NCBI GenBank assembly: GCA_902777275.1
Contig: CACYTI010000009.1
Span: forward strand, 43,526-107,525
Reading direction: 5' to 3'
DNA from: an uncultured Ruminococcus sp.
GTDB lineage: Bacteria; Bacillota; Clostridia; Oscillospirales; Acutalibacteraceae
DNA: 64,000 bases
Under the pieces are notes generated by a model. It did not search any database. It had not been told where the DNA came from and saw only the letters and a program-made list of their open reading frames with translations. Each line of letters begins with the position of its first letter. Within the stretch, counting starts at the first letter, position 1. Shown here piece after piece: positions 26,009 through 36,895 of this stretch. The translations under genes and the position numbers were made by a program.

Positions 26009-26188
26009 ATGAAGGTCAGCGCAGGCGACAGAGTAGAAATGAAAAAACCGCATCCCTGCGGCGGCAAAACATTTACCGTGATGCGCGTGGGAATGGACTT
26101 TAAGCTGAAATGCGAAACCTGTGGTCACGAGATAATGCTGCCGCGCTCAAAGGCGGAAAAGGGCATTAAGAAAATTTTGGTGGTGTAA
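26009..26188 (+). CDS. DUF951 small zinc-ribbon-like protein
   Basis: 59 residues from the ATG at 26009, with AAAGGAG 8 bases upstream. Motifs: KVSAGDRVEMKKPHPCGG, then LKCETCGHEIMLPRS, with three Cys that could bind metal, typical of DUF951. In many Firmicutes this gene stands near housekeeping GTPase or translation genes; its function is not known to me. It is 3 bp from prfA, so probably co-translated with it. Confidence 0.9.
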   Translation: MKVSAGDRVEMKKPHPCGGKTFTVMRVGMDFKLKCETCGHEIMLPRSKAEKGIKKILVV

Positions 26189-26191
26189 AAT

Positions 26192-27268
26192 ATGTTTGAG
26201 AAAATCGAAATTTTTGACAAGAGATATTCCGAGCTTAACCGCAGACTGTATGAGCCCTCGGTTGCCGCCGACCCCGACGAGTACCAAAAGGTTATGAAGG
26301 AGATCAAGTCGATCGAGGAAATCGTCCTGACCTACCGCGATTATAAAAAAGCCCTTGAATCAGAACGGGACAGTCTTGAAATTTTAACCGATAATTCCGA
26401 TACGGAATTAAAAGAGTTGGCTCAGCTTGATCTTGAGGACGCCAAGGAGAAAATCGAGGAGTACTCGGAGCAGCTTAAAATCCTGCTGCTTCCCAAGGAC
26501 CCCAATGACGAGCGCAATGTCATTATTGAGATCCGCGGGGGCGCGGGCGGCGAGGAAAGCGCTCTGTTTTCGGCGGTGCTTTTCAGAATGTATTCCATGT
26601 ACGCCGAGCGCAGGGGCTACAAAATAGAGATAATCAACCAAAACGAAACCGAGTTGGGCGGCTACAAGGAAATCTCCTTTATGATATACGGCGAGGGCGC
26701 TTACTCGCGCTTTAAATACGAGAGCGGAGTTCACCGCGTTCAGCGCGTTCCCGAAACCGAGAGTCAGGGCAGGGTTCACACCTCAACAACGACAGTAGCC
26801 GTTCTTCCCGAGGCCGAGGACGTCGAGCTTGAGATAAACCCCTCCGACTTGAAAATCGACACCTTCCGTTCGAGCGGAGCGGGCGGTCAGCACATCAACA
26901 AGACAAGCTCTGCTATCCGGATAACTCACCTTCCCACGGGAATGGTCGTTGAGTGTCAGGACGAAAGGAGCCAGTACAAAAACAAGGACAAGGCTTTAAA
27001 AGTGCTGAAAAGCCGTCTGCTAAAGGAAAAGCAGGACGCGCAGGCGAGCGAAATCGCCGCCGACAGGAAATCGCAGGTCGGCACGGGAGACCGCAGCGAA
27101 AGGATACGCACCTACAACTATCCCCAGGGCAGACTCACCGACCACAGGATCGGTCTGACACTTTATAAGCTTGAAGACATTTTAAACGGCAACTTGGACG
27201 AGGTGATCGACGCTCTCATCACCGCCGACCGCGCCGAAAAACTAAAAGAGAGCATGGAACAGGGCTGA
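26192..27268 (+). CDS. prfA: Peptide chain release factor 1 (PrfA)
   Basis: Terminates translation at UAA and UAG. 358 residues with the catalytic GGQ in [15 protein letters not shown] and the codon-recognition PxT tripeptide as PET in [10 protein letters not shown]. PxT identifies RF1; RF2 has SPF. No programmed frameshift is present, also as expected for RF1. It overlaps tsaC by one base (TGATG). Confidence 0.96.
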   Translation: MFEKIEIFDKRYSELNRRLYEPSVAADPDEYQKVMKEIKSIEEIVLTYRDYKKALESERDSLEILTDNSDTELKELAQLDLEDAKEKIEEYSEQLKILLLPKDPNDERNVIIEIRGGAGGEESALFSAVLFRMYSMYAERRGYKIEIINQNETELGGYKEISFMIYGEGAYSRFKYESGVHRVQRVPETESQGRVHTSTTTVAVLPEAEDVELEINPSDLKIDTFRSSGAGGQHINKTSSAIRITHLPTGMVVECQDERSQYKNKDKALKVLKSRLLKEKQDAQASEIAADRKSQVGTGDRSERIRTYNYPQGRLTDHRIGLTLYKLEDILNGNLDEVIDALITADRAEKLKESMEQG

Positions 27269-28287
27269 TGAAAACACAGGTTTTAGATAAACACCAAACC
27301 GACGTCGCCGCCGAAATACTCAAAAACGGCGGAGTTGTGGGGATACCCACCGAAACGGTTTACGGGCTGGCTGCCGACGCGCTAAACGGCGAGGCTGTCG
27401 CGAAGATTTTCAAAGCAAAGGGACGGCCTGCCGACAATCCGCTTATCGTACATATTGCTGAGCTTTCGGATATCGAAGCCTTCGGGCTTGTTCGCGAGCT
27501 TCCCGAAAGCGCGATAAAGCTTGCCAAGGAGTTCTGGCCGGGACCGCTTACAATGATAATGAAGCGCACAGACGTTATTCCGCGCGAGGTTTCTGCGGGG
27601 CTCGACACGGTCGCGATACGCCTCCCCTCTCACCCGCTTGCACGTGAGATAATTAAGCTTGCGGGCACGCCGCTCGCGGCTCCGTCGGCAAATTTATCGG
27701 GCTCGCCGAGTCCCACGACCGCGCGCCATGTTTTGAACGACATGGACGGCAAAATCGACGCGGTGCTCGACGGCGGACAAAGCGAGGTCGGTGTTGAAAG
27801 CACAGTGATAACTCTTGCGGGCGAAACGCCGCGCCTGCTCCGTCCCGGCGGAATAACCGTTGAACAGCTAAGAGAGGTTCTCGGTGAGGTAGAGGTTGAC
27901 GACGCGGTGCTCCACCGCCTTGCCGACGGCGCCGAGGCTGCGAGTCCGGGCATGAAGTACAAGCATTACGCGCCGCGAGCCGACGTTATCCTGCTGAAAT
28001 GCAGCGACGAGGATTTTATTAACTACATAAACAAGCACGCTTCCGACGGCGTTTGCGCCCTGTGCTGCGACGAGGATCTGTTTTTGCTGAAAACAAAAAC
28101 CGTTTCGCTCGGCCGCAGAGGAGATTATCTTACTCACGCCCGTCACCTTTTCGACTGCCTCAGACGAATCGACGGGAACAAAACGATTCACACCGTCTAT
28201 TCGCGGCTGCCGTCAACCGAGGGCGTAGGGCTTGCGGTGTACAACCGTCTTATCCGCGCGGCGGGATTCGAGGTGAAGGAGTTGTGA
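27268..28287 (+). CDS. tsaC: L-threonylcarbamoyladenylate synthase (TsaC/Sua5 long form)
   Basis: Makes threonylcarbamoyl-AMP from threonine, bicarbonate and ATP for the t6A37 modification of ANN-decoding tRNAs. 339 residues: the YrdC domain (about 10-195, with GIPTETVYGLAADA, KGRPADNPL and APSANLSGSPSPT) plus the C-terminal Sua5 domain, so it is the long Sua5 type. The join SPGMKYKHYAPRADV is the conserved linker. Coupled to prfA upstream and overlapping coaE downstream by 4 bp. Confidence 0.94.
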   Translation: MKTQVLDKHQTDVAAEILKNGGVVGIPTETVYGLAADALNGEAVAKIFKAKGRPADNPLIVHIAELSDIEAFGLVRELPESAIKLAKEFWPGPLTMIMKRTDVIPREVSAGLDTVAIRLPSHPLAREIIKLAGTPLAAPSANLSGSPSPTTARHVLNDMDGKIDAVLDGGQSEVGVESTVITLAGETPRLLRPGGITVEQLREVLGEVEVDDAVLHRLADGAEAASPGMKYKHYAPRADVILLKCSDEDFINYINKHASDGVCALCCDEDLFLLKTKTVSLGRRGDYLTHARHLFDCLRRIDGNKTIHTVYSRLPSTEGVGLAVYNRLIRAAGFEVKEL

Positions 28288-28883
28288 GAAGCTATTTTTT
28301 AGCGGGTCTGACAGGTCAGAGCGGCGCGGGAAAAAGCACGGTTTCGCGCGTTTTTTCGGAGCTTGGGGCGAAAATTATCGATGCTGACGCTATTGTGCGA
28401 GAGCTTTATGTTCCCTGCTCGCCGTGCGTTACGGCTGTGGCGGCGGCGTTCGGAAGCGATTGTCTGCTTGAAAACGGCGGGATTAACAGAAAGGTTTTAG
28501 CCGAACGCGCTTTTTCGTCTCCCGCAAGCACCGCTCTGCTCGGCAGGATTGTTCACCCGTTTGTGACAGCGCGATTCTTTGAGCTGCTTCGCGGCTGCAG
28601 CGGGCTTGTGGTTTACGACGCTCCGCAGCTTTTTGAGTCGGGAGCGGACATAATCTGCGACTGTGTTATCGCGGTTACAGCGGATAGGGACGTCCGGATC
28701 TCGCGAATAAGGGAGCGCGACTGCATTAATGAGGAACAGGCTGAGGCGAGGGTCAAGGCGCAGCTTGACGAGGAATTTTTTCGCAGCAAAGCTGATTTTA
28801 TAATAGAAAACAACGGCGGAACAGATTCGCTGCGGCAAAGCGCCGCCGAGGTGTTCCGAACGATTGTAAACGGGGTGAAATGA
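28284..28883 (+). CDS. coaE: Dephospho-CoA kinase (CoaE)
   Basis: Last step of coenzyme A synthesis. The GTG at 28284 is chosen because it gives the normal 199 residues and an N-terminus with Walker A GQSGAGKST; an open frame reaching back to 28053 lies inside tsaC and is rejected. Other family marks: DADAIVREL and the C-terminal region ISRIRERD with FIIENNG. AGGTG lies 8 bases upstream of the GTG. Overlaps tsaC by 4 bp and its stop touches the next start. Confidence 0.92.
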   Translation: MRSYFLAGLTGQSGAGKSTVSRVFSELGAKIIDADAIVRELYVPCSPCVTAVAAAFGSDCLLENGGINRKVLAERAFSSPASTALLGRIVHPFVTARFFELLRGCSGLVVYDAPQLFESGADIICDCVIAVTADRDVRISRIRERDCINEEQAEARVKAQLDEEFFRSKADFIIENNGGTDSLRQSAAEVFRTIVNGVK

Positions 28884-29551
28884 TGGCGCAGCATCACGCC
28901 AACAACAGAAACGGGTCAAAGCAAAGTAAGAAAAATAATAATAAAGTTAATTCTGGCAAAAAGGGCTCAAGGCTTGCAAACATTGTTATTTGGGGAATCG
29001 TGCTCGCGGTTGCAGCGGCAGCGGTCATTTTTGCAGCTTCGGGTTTTCACAACCAAATCAAGGACAAGATCAAAACAAGCCAGTATCCGCAGAGCTACAA
29101 AGAGTATGTCGATAAGGCGGCTAAGGATTACAATCTTGATCCCGCCCTGATATTTGCCGTTATACGCACCGAAAGCGGCTTCAACGCCAACGCGGAATCG
29201 CACGCGGGCGCCTACGGGCTTATGCAGATCACGGACGACACTTTTGAGCACTATATGAATTTGCGCGGCGAATCGGGGGAATATACCGTTGAGGATCTGT
29301 TCACGCCCTCGGTAAACATCGACTACGGCTGCAACATACTCAGCGACCACATAAATACATTCGGAGACGAGAAAGCCGCCGTTGCCGCCTACAACGCGGG
29401 TCCCGGCAACGTCGAGGCATGGCTGTTCGATCCCGAGATCAGCCCCGACGGAAAAACGCTAATCGTTGAAAATATTCCCTTTGAAGAAACGCGAAATTAC
29501 GTTGAGCGGGTCGAGTACTCAAAGCAAGCTTATAAGGAGCTGTATTACTGA
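28883..29551 (+). CDS. Membrane-anchored lytic transglycosylase (SLT family)
   Basis: Cleaves peptidoglycan glycan strands, leaving anhydromuramic ends. About 222 residues; ATGATG at 28880-28885 offers two starts and the second fits the upstream GGGGTG spacing better. A basic N-terminus, one membrane helix (about 31-53) and an SLT domain: catalytic Glu in VIRTESGFN, then HAGAYGLMQIT and AAYNAGPGNV. It acts outside the membrane, anchored by the helix. Coupled to coaE. Confidence 0.93.
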   Translation: MAQHHANNRNGSKQSKKNNNKVNSGKKGSRLANIVIWGIVLAVAAAAVIFAASGFHNQIKDKIKTSQYPQSYKEYVDKAAKDYNLDPALIFAVIRTESGFNANAESHAGAYGLMQITDDTFEHYMNLRGESGEYTVEDLFTPSVNIDYGCNILSDHINTFGDEKAAVAAYNAGPGNVEAWLFDPEISPDGKTLIVENIPFEETRNYVERVEYSKQAYKELYY

Positions 29552-29623
29552 GCGGACAATTTCGGTTGTCGATTTTCAGCGCTACGTGAAATGTTATGTT
29601 ACATACAGAAAGGAAGAATCATC

Positions 29624-31030
29624 ATGTCAGATGAAAAGACAAAAACCGCGCTTTTGCGCGAAGAACTTATGAACGAGCCAAAGGACGCCAAGTCTCTCTC
29701 GGCAGAAACGATAGCCGAGGCTGACAGCTTTTGCGAGGGCTACAAGGCGTTTTTGAACGACGCTCCCGTTGAGCGCGAGGCGGTCAGCTTCGCTCTTAAT
29801 GCAGCGAAAGAAGCGGGCTTCACCGCTTTTGACCCGAACGCTTCATACAAATGCGGCGACAGAGTTTATCTTGTAAACCGCGACAAGGCGATCGCGTTGG
29901 CGGTCATCGGCAAAAACGGCGTCAAAAACGGCGCGCGTCTCGCTATTGCGCATATCGACTCCCCGAGAATCGACCTCAAGCCCAACCCGCTTTACGAGGC
30001 GAACAACCTTGCACTCTTCAAAACCCACTATTACGGCGGTCTGAAAAAATACCAGTGGACGGCTATTCCGCTCAGTCTGCACGGAGTCGTCGTCAAGCTT
30101 GACGGCACCCGCGTAGATGTTAAATGGGGCGACGAGCCCGATGAAAGCTGCTTCTGCGTGACCGATCTGCTGCCGCACCTCGCTCAGGAGCAGGTGACAA
30201 AGCCAATGGCTAAGGCGTTTACGGGCGAAGACCTGAACGTGCTTGTAGGCTCGCGCCCTTATCCCGATGCCGAGGACGAAAAAGAGCTTGTAAAGCTGAA
30301 TGTCATGTCCATCCTCAATGAAAAATACGGCATTACCGAGGGTGATTTCCTTTCGGCGGAGCTTTGCCTCGTCCCGACCTTTAAAGCAAAGGACATCGGC
30401 TTTGACCGCAGCATGATAGGCGGCTACGGTCACGACGACAAGGTCTGCGCTTATCCTGCGCTCATGGCGGCGCTAAACACCGTTGAGCCGGAGCAGACCT
30501 GTATAACCTATCTCACCGACAAAGAGGAAATCGGCAGCGACGGCAATACCGGTATGCAAAGCGATTTCCTGCGCTATTTCATTTATGACTTGGCAGCTCA
30601 GGACGGCGTAATGGGCTACCGCGCCTTATCGCAGAGCACCTGCCTTTCGGCTGACGTCAACGCGGCTTTCGACCCCACATACGCCTCTGCTTTTGAGGCG
30701 AAGAACAGCTGCTACCTCGGCAGCGGCGTTGTGATTTCAAAATACACGGGTCACGGCGGAAAATACGATACCTCGGACGCTTCGGCGGAATACATGGGAA
30801 AGGTTCGCGCGCTGCTTGAAAACAATGATATCCAATGGCAGATCGGCGAACTCGGCAGAGTTGACCTCGGCGGCGGCGGAACGATAGCGAAGTACGTAGC
30901 AAATATGAATGTGGACGTTATAGACCTCGGCGTTCCCGTGCTCAGTATGCACGCGCCGTTTGAAATAGTAAGCAAAACCGACGTTTTCATGGCGTACAGA
31001 GCTTTTTACGAGTTCTTTGCCGAAGCGTAA
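29624..31030 (+). CDS. M18-family aminopeptidase
   Basis: Cytoplasmic zinc aminopeptidase of about 468 residues from the ATG at 29624 (AAAGGAAG 8 bases upstream). Metal ligands and family motifs: IAHIDSPRIDLKP near residue 108, the catalytic Glu pair in TDKEEIGSDGNTG, SADVNAAFDP, and a terminal LSMHAPFEI. It is homologous to bacterial ApeB and yeast Ape1. It is not tightly coupled to the transglycosylase (72-bp gap) and ends in a clear terminator. Confidence 0.93.
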   Translation: MSDEKTKTALLREELMNEPKDAKSLSAETIAEADSFCEGYKAFLNDAPVEREAVSFALNAAKEAGFTAFDPNASYKCGDRVYLVNRDKAIALAVIGKNGVKNGARLAIAHIDSPRIDLKPNPLYEANNLALFKTHYYGGLKKYQWTAIPLSLHGVVVKLDGTRVDVKWGDEPDESCFCVTDLLPHLAQEQVTKPMAKAFTGEDLNVLVGSRPYPDAEDEKELVKLNVMSILNEKYGITEGDFLSAELCLVPTFKAKDIGFDRSMIGGYGHDDKVCAYPALMAALNTVEPEQTCITYLTDKEEIGSDGNTGMQSDFLRYFIYDLAAQDGVMGYRALSQSTCLSADVNAAFDPTYASAFEAKNSCYLGSGVVISKYTGHGGKYDTSDASAEYMGKVRALLENNDIQWQIGELGRVDLGGGGTIAKYVANMNVDVIDLGVPVLSMHAPFEIVSKTDVFMAYRAFYEFFAEA

Positions 31031-31080
31031 AATTTGATATGAATCCTATTATACGTTTGGTTGTACTTTCCCATCAAATA

Positions 31081-31120
31081 AAAAAGGGAGCGTTTTCGCA
31101 AAAGCGGACGCTCCTTTTTT
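31081..31120. terminator. Bidirectional terminator between M18 peptidase and uvrA
   Basis: A-run then GGGAGCG stem, inner TTTTCGC/GCGGA pairing, and CGCTCC followed by TTTTTT. The reverse strand gives an equally good U-tract. It serves the convergent genes ending at 31030 and 31156. Confidence 0.85.
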
Positions 31121-31155
31121 ATATGAAGTTATCCTTTTTTATCAATCATCTGCTG

Positions 31156-33981
31156 CTAAACTCCCAAAAGCGGCTTTAAATACTGTCCCGTAAATGAAGC
31201 ACTGTTCCGCGCAACCTGCTCGGGTGTGCCCCGGGCAATTATTTTTCCGCCCATGTCGCCGCCCTCGGGTCCAAGGTCTATTATATGGTCTGAGGTTTTT
31301 ATAAGGTCAAGGTTGTGCTCAATAACAACCACGGTGTTACCGCTGTCCACAAGAAGCTGCAGCACATCTGTAAGGCGGTGAACGTCGGCTATGTGCAGAC
31401 CCGTTGTCGGCTCGTCGAGAATATAAATCGTTTTGCCCGTGCTTCGCTTTGCAAGCTCAGTGGCAAGCTTTACGCGCTGCGCCTCGCCGCCCGAAAGCGT
31501 TGTGGCGGGCTGCCCGAGCTTGATATAGCCGAGTCCGACGTCGAACAGCGTTTTGAGCCTGCGGTGGATTTTGGGAATGTTCGCGAAAAACATCATCGCT
31601 TCCTCGACGCTCATTTCAAGCACGTCGTTTATCGACTTTCCCTTGTATTTCACCTCAAGCGTTTCGCGGTTGTAGCGCTTGCCCTTGCAGACCTCGCAGG
31701 GAACATAAACGTCCGACAGGAAATGCATCTCGATTTTTATTATTCCGTCGCCCTGGCACGCCTCGCATCTGCCGCCCTTTACATTGAACGAAAAACGCCC
31801 CTGCGTGTAGCCGCGCATTTTCGCGTCCTGAGTCTCGGCGAACAGCGCGCGGATATCGTTGAAAACTCCTGTATAGGTCGCAGGATTCGAGCGTGGGGTC
31901 CTTCCTATCGGGCTTTGGTCGATTTGTATGACCTTGTCAAGATTTTCAAGCCCTATTATCGCCTTGTGCCTGCCCGAAACCGTCTTGGCGCGGTTCAGCT
32001 CACGGGCGAGAGTTTTGTAAAGCACCTCGTTGATGAGCGAGCTTTTGCCGGAGCCCGACACCCCTGTAACGCAGACAAATTTCCCTAAAGGAATTTTAAC
32101 ATCAATATTTTTCAGATTGTTTTCCGCCGCGCCGATTATTTCAATATATTTTCCGTTTCCCTTCCGACGGTTTTCGGGGACGGGAACCGCCCGTTTGCCG
32201 CTGAGGTACTGCCCCGTTACGGACTCCTCACAGGCTTTTATAGCGTCAACCTCGCCCGTGCAGACTATCTCTCCCCCGTGAATGCCTGCCCCGGGTCCGA
32301 CGTCAACAATAAAATCGGCGGCGTACATCGTTTCTTCGTCGTGCTCGACAACGATAACGGTGTTGCCCAAATCGCGGAGCCTTTTCAGGGTGCCGAGAAG
32401 CTTTTCGTTATCGCGCTGGTGAAGACCGATGCTCGGTTCGTCGAGAATATACAGCACGCCCATCAGCGAGCTGCCTATCTGGGTTGCTAATCGGATCCGC
32501 TGGCTTTCGCCGCCCGAAAGCGTTCCCGACGAGCGCGACAGCGTGAGGTAGCCAAGACCTACACTCTTCAGAAAATTGAGCCTCTCGGTAATTTCTTTAA
32601 GTATCTCCTTGCCTATCACGGCTTCCTTTTCGCTCAACTCAAGGTTCTTGATGAACTCTATCGCATCTGTAACGGGCTTCTTGCAGAAATCGGAAATATT
32701 GATTCCGCCGACCGTCACCGCAAGGCTTTCGCGCGACAGTCGCTCTCCCATGCAGGAGTCGCAGGGAATCTCGGTCATGTAACCGCGGATCTCATCCTTT
32801 ATCCAGTTTGATGATGTTTCGTGAAAGCGGCGTTCAAGATTTGTTATCACACCCTCGAACTCCTGCTCATAGGTGCCGCTGCCGTAAGCCGATTGGCGAT
32901 GAACCGTCAGCTTTTCCCCGCCCGTGCCGTAGAGGATCTTGTTCACCACGTCGTCAGGGATATTCTTTATCGGCTCATTCAAAGAGAATTTATATCTTCG
33001 GGCGAGTGCTTCCATATACATTGCAGCGATCTGGCTGCCGTCCATAGCCCAGCCGCTGCCCTTTATGCCGTTTTCGCTTATGCTTTTATTCCTGTCGGGA
33101 ATTATTTTGTTCTCGTCGATTTTCAAAAAAACTCCCAAGCCCGTGCATTTGGGGCACGCGCCGTAAGGATTGTTGAACGAGAACATTCTCGGTGAAAGGT
33201 CGTCAATGCTCACGCCGTGCTCGGGGCAGGCGTATTTCTGTGAGAAGGTCACGTCCTCCCCGCCGACAAAGCTGACGATAACAAGCCCTCCGCCCAACTT
33301 TGAGGCGGTTTCAATGCTGTCGGACAGGCGCGAGGAAATGTCGGGCTTTATCACCAGACGGTCAACGACTATCTCTATATTATGCTTTTTATTTTTCTCT
33401 ATCGGAATTTTCTCGGACAAATCATAGATTATGCCGTCCACTCGCACGCGTGCAAAGCCGGACTTCGCCGCGCTTTCAAGAACCTTAGCGTGTTCGCCCT
33501 TCCTGCCGCGCACAACGGGAGCCAAAATCTGTATTCTGCTGCCCTGCTCATACTCCATTACTCTGTCAACGATCTGATCAACAGTCTGCTGACGGATCTC
33601 TCTGCCGCAGACGGTGCAGTGAGGAACGCCGATCCTCGCGTAAAGCAGGCGCAGATAGTCGTAAATCTCCGTAACCGTTCCGACGGTTGAGCGGGGATTC
33701 TTTGACGTGGTCTTCTGGTCGATAGAAATAGCAGGCGACAACCCCTCTATGCTTTCGACATTCGGCTTGTCCATCTGCCCCAAAAACATTCTTGCGTAGC
33801 TCGACAGGCTCTCCACATAGCGCCGCTGTCCCTCGGCGTAAATAGTGTCAAAGGCAAGCGAGCTTTTTCCCGAGCCCGAAAGACCTGTTATAACAACAAG
33901 CTTGTTGCGCGGAATTTCAACGGTGATGTTTTTCAGGTTGTGCTCTTTAGCGCCCCTGACAATGATTTTATCGTTAGCCAT
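31156..33981 (-). CDS. uvrA: Excinuclease ABC subunit A (UvrA)
   Basis: Damage-recognition ATPase of nucleotide excision repair. 941 residues from the ATG at 33981 (start [19 protein letters not shown]); an open frame to 34074 has no better start. Two ABC modules: Walker [10 protein letters not shown] and GVSGSGKSS, signatures LSGGESQR and LSGGEAQR, plus zinc-finger Cys pairs including CEACQGDG and [10 protein letters not shown]. Monocistronic with its own promoter. I see no obvious LexA palindrome upstream. Confidence 0.97.
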   Translation of the reverse strand: MANDKIIVRGAKEHNLKNITVEIPRNKLVVITGLSGSGKSSLAFDTIYAEGQRRYVESLSSYARMFLGQMDKPNVESIEGLSPAISIDQKTTSKNPRSTVGTVTEIYDYLRLLYARIGVPHCTVCGREIRQQTVDQIVDRVMEYEQGSRIQILAPVVRGRKGEHAKVLESAAKSGFARVRVDGIIYDLSEKIPIEKNKKHNIEIVVDRLVIKPDISSRLSDSIETASKLGGGLVIVSFVGGEDVTFSQKYACPEHGVSIDDLSPRMFSFNNPYGACPKCTGLGVFLKIDENKIIPDRNKSISENGIKGSGWAMDGSQIAAMYMEALARRYKFSLNEPIKNIPDDVVNKILYGTGGEKLTVHRQSAYGSGTYEQEFEGVITNLERRFHETSSNWIKDEIRGYMTEIPCDSCMGERLSRESLAVTVGGINISDFCKKPVTDAIEFIKNLELSEKEAVIGKEILKEITERLNFLKSVGLGYLTLSRSSGTLSGGESQRIRLATQIGSSLMGVLYILDEPSIGLHQRDNEKLLGTLKRLRDLGNTVIVVEHDEETMYAADFIVDVGPGAGIHGGEIVCTGEVDAIKACEESVTGQYLSGKRAVPVPENRRKGNGKYIEIIGAAENNLKNIDVKIPLGKFVCVTGVSGSGKSSLINEVLYKTLARELNRAKTVSGRHKAIIGLENLDKVIQIDQSPIGRTPRSNPATYTGVFNDIRALFAETQDAKMRGYTQGRFSFNVKGGRCEACQGDGIIKIEMHFLSDVYVPCEVCKGKRYNRETLEVKYKGKSINDVLEMSVEEAMMFFANIPKIHRRLKTLFDVGLGYIKLGQPATTLSGGEAQRVKLATELAKRSTGKTIYILDEPTTGLHIADVHRLTDVLQLLVDSGNTVVVIEHNLDLIKTSDHIIDLGPEGGDMGGKIIARGTPEQVARNSASFTGQYLKPLLGV

Positions 33982-34045
33982 AGTATCGCTCTTTTCGGAA
34001 TGAGTTGGTTTCTGTTGGTTGGGAGTTGATTGTCTTATACTTAAC

Positions 34046-34074
34046 AGTATATCACAAAAATTTTTAAATATCAA
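34046..34074 (-). promoter_or_regulatory. SigA promoter for uvrA
   Basis: On the minus strand TTGATA (34074-34069), a 17-base spacer, TATACT (34051-34046), about 65 bases before the uvrA start. Confidence 0.75.
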
Positions 34075-34137
34075 TAGATTTTTCGAAAGAATGTTTGAAC
34101 TAAAATCACCTAAAACCGAGCCCTTTTAGACAGAACA

Positions 34138-34168
34138 AACCGCCGCGGTGCTTTACCTCGCGGCGGTT
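34138..34168 (-). terminator. Hairpin terminator after ftsH
   Basis: Perfect 10-bp stem AACCGCCGCG/CGCGGCGGTT with an 11-nt loop, 53 bases after the ftsH stop. On the minus strand the U-tract is short (the TT of the arm, then TGTTCTG), but the stem is very stable. It probably ends the long gdpP-to-ftsH transcript. Confidence 0.65.
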
Positions 34169-34220
34169 CATGGTTTAATATTTTTTTTATATAGCAGCTT
34201 AAACGCGAATCGTAAGATAA

Positions 34221-36164
34221 TTACTCCTCGTCCTCGTCGTCATCGTCGATTTCGACGGGCTCGACGTAGGTGCCGTTCATAACCTTTTCAAAGTCCTCCT
34301 CGCCCATCTTCTCATGCTTTATCAGATAAGCGGCGATTTCGTGCAGTTTGTCGATGTTTTCAAGGAGAATCTGCTCGGCGCGCTCATAGGCATTGTTTAC
34401 GATTTCGAGAACAAGCCTGTCGATTTTTGCCGCGGTAGCCTCGCTGTAATCCTGTGTTCTGCCGTAATCTCTGCCGAGGAATACGCTGCCGTCCTCGCTG
34501 CCGTAGTTGATGCAGCCGAGCTCCTTCGTCATGCCGTACTTGGTGACCATGGCACGGGCTGTCTTTGTCGCCTTTTCGATATCGTTTGAAGCACCTGTTG
34601 AGATGTCGTCGAGGATTATAGCCTCGGCTACGCGTCCGCCGAGGTCAACGACGATGCTCTCGATCATCTCGTTGCGCGAGTTGTAGGACTTATCCTCGGT
34701 CGGCAAGGGCATTGTGTAGCCGCCCGCCATTCCGCGCGGAATGATAGATATCTCGTGAACGGGATCCTGAGTTTCAAGCTTGTCAAAGAGGATAGCGTGA
34801 CCCGCCTCGTGGTAAGCGGTCAGCTTTTTCTCCTTGTCGCTCATCACCTTTGACTTCTTCTCGGCTCCGACTACGACCTTGATCGTAGCCTCCTCGATCT
34901 CTTTCATTGTGATTGCCTTTTTATCAGCACGCGCCGCAAGAAGTGCAGCCTCGTTAAGGAGGTTTTCCAGATCCGCGCCCGTGAAGCCCGCGGTGGTTTT
35001 GGCTATTGTTTTGAGCTTTACGTCAGGAGCAAGCGGCTTTTTGCGCGCGTGAACCTTGAGTATCGCTTCTCTGCCGTTTATGTCGGGGTAGCTCACGACA
35101 ACCTGACGGTCGAATCTGCCCGGTCTGAGCAAAGCGGGGTCGAGAACGTCGGGGCGGTTTGTCGCGGCTATGAGGATAACACCCTCGTTAACGCCGAAGC
35201 CGTCCATTTCAACCAGCAGCTGGTTGAGCGTCTGCTCGCGCTCGTCGTTGCCGCCGCCGAGACCTGCGCCTCTCTGTCTGCCTACAGCGTCTATCTCGTC
35301 AATAAAAATTATGCAGGGAGAATTTTTCTTTGCCTGATCGAACAAATCGCGGACACGCGACGCGCCCACGCCGACGAACATTTCAACAAAGTCGGAGCCC
35401 GAAATAGAGAAGAACGGCACGCCCGCCTCGCCCGCAACGGCGCGTGCAAGCAGGGTTTTACCTGTGCCGGGAGGTCCCACAAGCAGCACACCCTTCGGAA
35501 TACGCGCGCCTAACTTGTTGAACTTGTCCGGATTTTTCAGGAACTCTACGACCTCCTGGAGCTCTTCCTTCTCCTCGTCGGCGCCTGCCACGTCGTCAAA
35601 CGTAGTCTTGCGCTTTTCGTCGTTCGTGTTTTTGATTTTAGCTTTGCCGAAGCTCATCTCGCGACCGCCGAGTCCGCCGCCGCCCATTCTGCGCATAAAG
35701 AATATCCACGCGCCGATGAAGATTATGACAACAATGATCGTCGGGATAAGGTCGATCAGCAGCGAGTTATCGCTTGCCCTGATAAGATTATAGGGAACCT
35801 TTGCAGTTGTATCATACTCGCGGATGTCGTCAAGAAAACGCTGAATATCCGCCAACTGACCCTTTACAACATACCGTCCGTCCTTTTTGGTCGTAGACGA
35901 TGTTATTGCCTTTTTGTCTTCCTGAAAGGCCTTGTTGTCGCTGTAAAGCGAGTCAACGCCCTCTTTAAGCTTGATTTCAACCGCGCCCGAACCGTAGTTG
36001 ATGCTGTAGCTTTCAACCTTGTCGTCGGCAAAATACTGAACCAGCGTTGAGGTTTTGGGCGGATCGTTTGTGCGAGTACTCAAAAAAATCGCTGCGATAA
36101 TGATAAGCAGAATCGGGATTCCCAGATACAGCAGCAGATTGCGAGCTTTTTTCTTGTTGTTCAT
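34221..36164 (-). CDS. ftsH: ATP-dependent zinc metalloprotease FtsH
   Basis: Membrane AAA+ protease that degrades misassembled membrane proteins and regulators. 647 residues: N-terminal helix (about 9-25), extracytoplasmic domain, second helix (about 133-153), AAA+ module with Walker A GPPGTGKT, Walker [11 protein letters not shown] and second region of homology [20 protein letters not shown], then the zinc motif HEAGH. The C-terminal tail is strongly acidic. AGGAG lies 10 bases before the ATG. It ends the conserved tilS-hpt-ftsH group. Confidence 0.97.
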   Translation of the reverse strand: MNNKKKARNLLLYLGIPILLIIIAAIFLSTRTNDPPKTSTLVQYFADDKVESYSINYGSGAVEIKLKEGVDSLYSDNKAFQEDKKAITSSTTKKDGRYVVKGQLADIQRFLDDIREYDTTAKVPYNLIRASDNSLLIDLIPTIIVVIIFIGAWIFFMRRMGGGGLGGREMSFGKAKIKNTNDEKRKTTFDDVAGADEEKEELQEVVEFLKNPDKFNKLGARIPKGVLLVGPPGTGKTLLARAVAGEAGVPFFSISGSDFVEMFVGVGASRVRDLFDQAKKNSPCIIFIDEIDAVGRQRGAGLGGGNDEREQTLNQLLVEMDGFGVNEGVILIAATNRPDVLDPALLRPGRFDRQVVVSYPDINGREAILKVHARKKPLAPDVKLKTIAKTTAGFTGADLENLLNEAALLAARADKKAITMKEIEEATIKVVVGAEKKSKVMSDKEKKLTAYHEAGHAILFDKLETQDPVHEISIIPRGMAGGYTMPLPTEDKSYNSRNEMIESIVVDLGGRVAEAIILDDISTGASNDIEKATKTARAMVTKYGMTKELGCINYGSEDGSVFLGRDYGRTQDYSEATAAKIDRLVLEIVNNAYERAEQILLENIDKLHEIAAYLIKHEKMGEEDFEKVMNGTYVEPVEIDDDDEDEE

Positions 36165-36239
36165 GGGGTATTCACTCCTTTTCAGATGCGGGACGCGAAG
36201 CTGTCAACACACAAAATTTACTTCGCGCTTTTGCTTGAG

Positions 36240-36284
36240 GCTTTCGGGAAAAAGCTCGGCTTTTCCCGTTAAACCCGCGAAAGC
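36240..36284 (-). other. Intercistronic hairpin between hpt and ftsH
   Basis: Nested inverted repeats: outer GCTTTCG/CGAAAGC (36240-36246 with 36278-36284) and inner CGGGAAAAAG/CTTTTCCCG (36245-36254 with 36260-36268). It sits in the 194-bp gap between hpt and ftsH with no long U-tract, so it may act as an RNA-processing or stability element. Confidence 0.45.
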
Positions 36285-36358
36285 CCCGTACTTTTTATTT
36301 TACGTCTCGCCGTTTATCAAGGACTGCTCCATGGGCGAGCTAAAGCGCACACCGGCGC

Positions 36359-36895
36359 TTATTCATATACCGAACGCTTTAAAATGCCGATATACGGCAG
36401 GTTGCGGTATTTTTCGTCATAGTCAAGCCCGTAGCCGACAATAAACTCGTCGGGTATCTCGGCTCCGCAGTAATCGGCGGTGAGCGGCACCTTGCGGCGG
36501 CTCGGTTTATCGCAGAGCGTGCAGACCTTTACGGAACGCGCCCCCGACGACACAAGATGGTTGATGACAAAATTGAGGGTGTTGCCCGAATCGATGATGT
36601 CCTCCACAATCAGTATGTCCTTATCCTTGGCGGATATTGAAAGATCCTTTATAATTTTGACCTTGCCCGAGCTTTCGGTTCCTCCGCCGTAGCTTGAGGC
36701 AACCATAAAGTCGATCTCAAAGTTCAAATCGATCTTAATCATCAGCTCCGCCATGAAAACTATACTGCCCTTGAGCAGCCCGACCATAATGAACTCCTTG
36801 CCATTATAATCTTTTTCTATCTGTTTTGCAAGAGAATTCACAATATTTTCAAGTTTTTCCTGTGAAATCAGTATGCTCTCAACATCATTATGCAT
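36359..36895 (-). CDS. hpt: Hypoxanthine phosphoribosyltransferase (Hpt)
   Basis: Purine salvage: hypoxanthine or guanine plus PRPP to IMP or GMP. 178 residues with the PRPP loop DILIVEDIIDSGNTL and the family N-terminal block VGLLKGSIVFMAEL. GGGG lies about 8 bases upstream of the ATG. It overlaps the end of tilS by 8 bp. In Bacillus this protein forms a regulatory pair with TilS that activates ftsH, and the same order is kept here. Confidence 0.95.
   Translation of the reverse strand: MHNDVESILISQEKLENIVNSLAKQIEKDYNGKEFIMVGLLKGSIVFMAELMIKIDLNFEIDFMVASSYGGGTESSGKVKIIKDLSISAKDKDILIVEDIIDSGNTLNFVINHLVSSGARSVKVCTLCDKPSRRKVPLTADYCGAEIPDEFIVGYGLDYDEKYRNLPYIGILKRSVYE

Noticed and set aside
28053-28283. 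N-terminal extension of coaE back to 28053
   Set aside because: It lies wholly inside tsaC in another frame. CoaE of normal length begins at the GTG at 28284.
34075-34110. LexA (SOS) box upstream of uvrA
   Set aside because: GAATGTTTGAAC near 34090 does not fit the GAAC-N4-GTTC type palindrome and lies upstream of the promoter.
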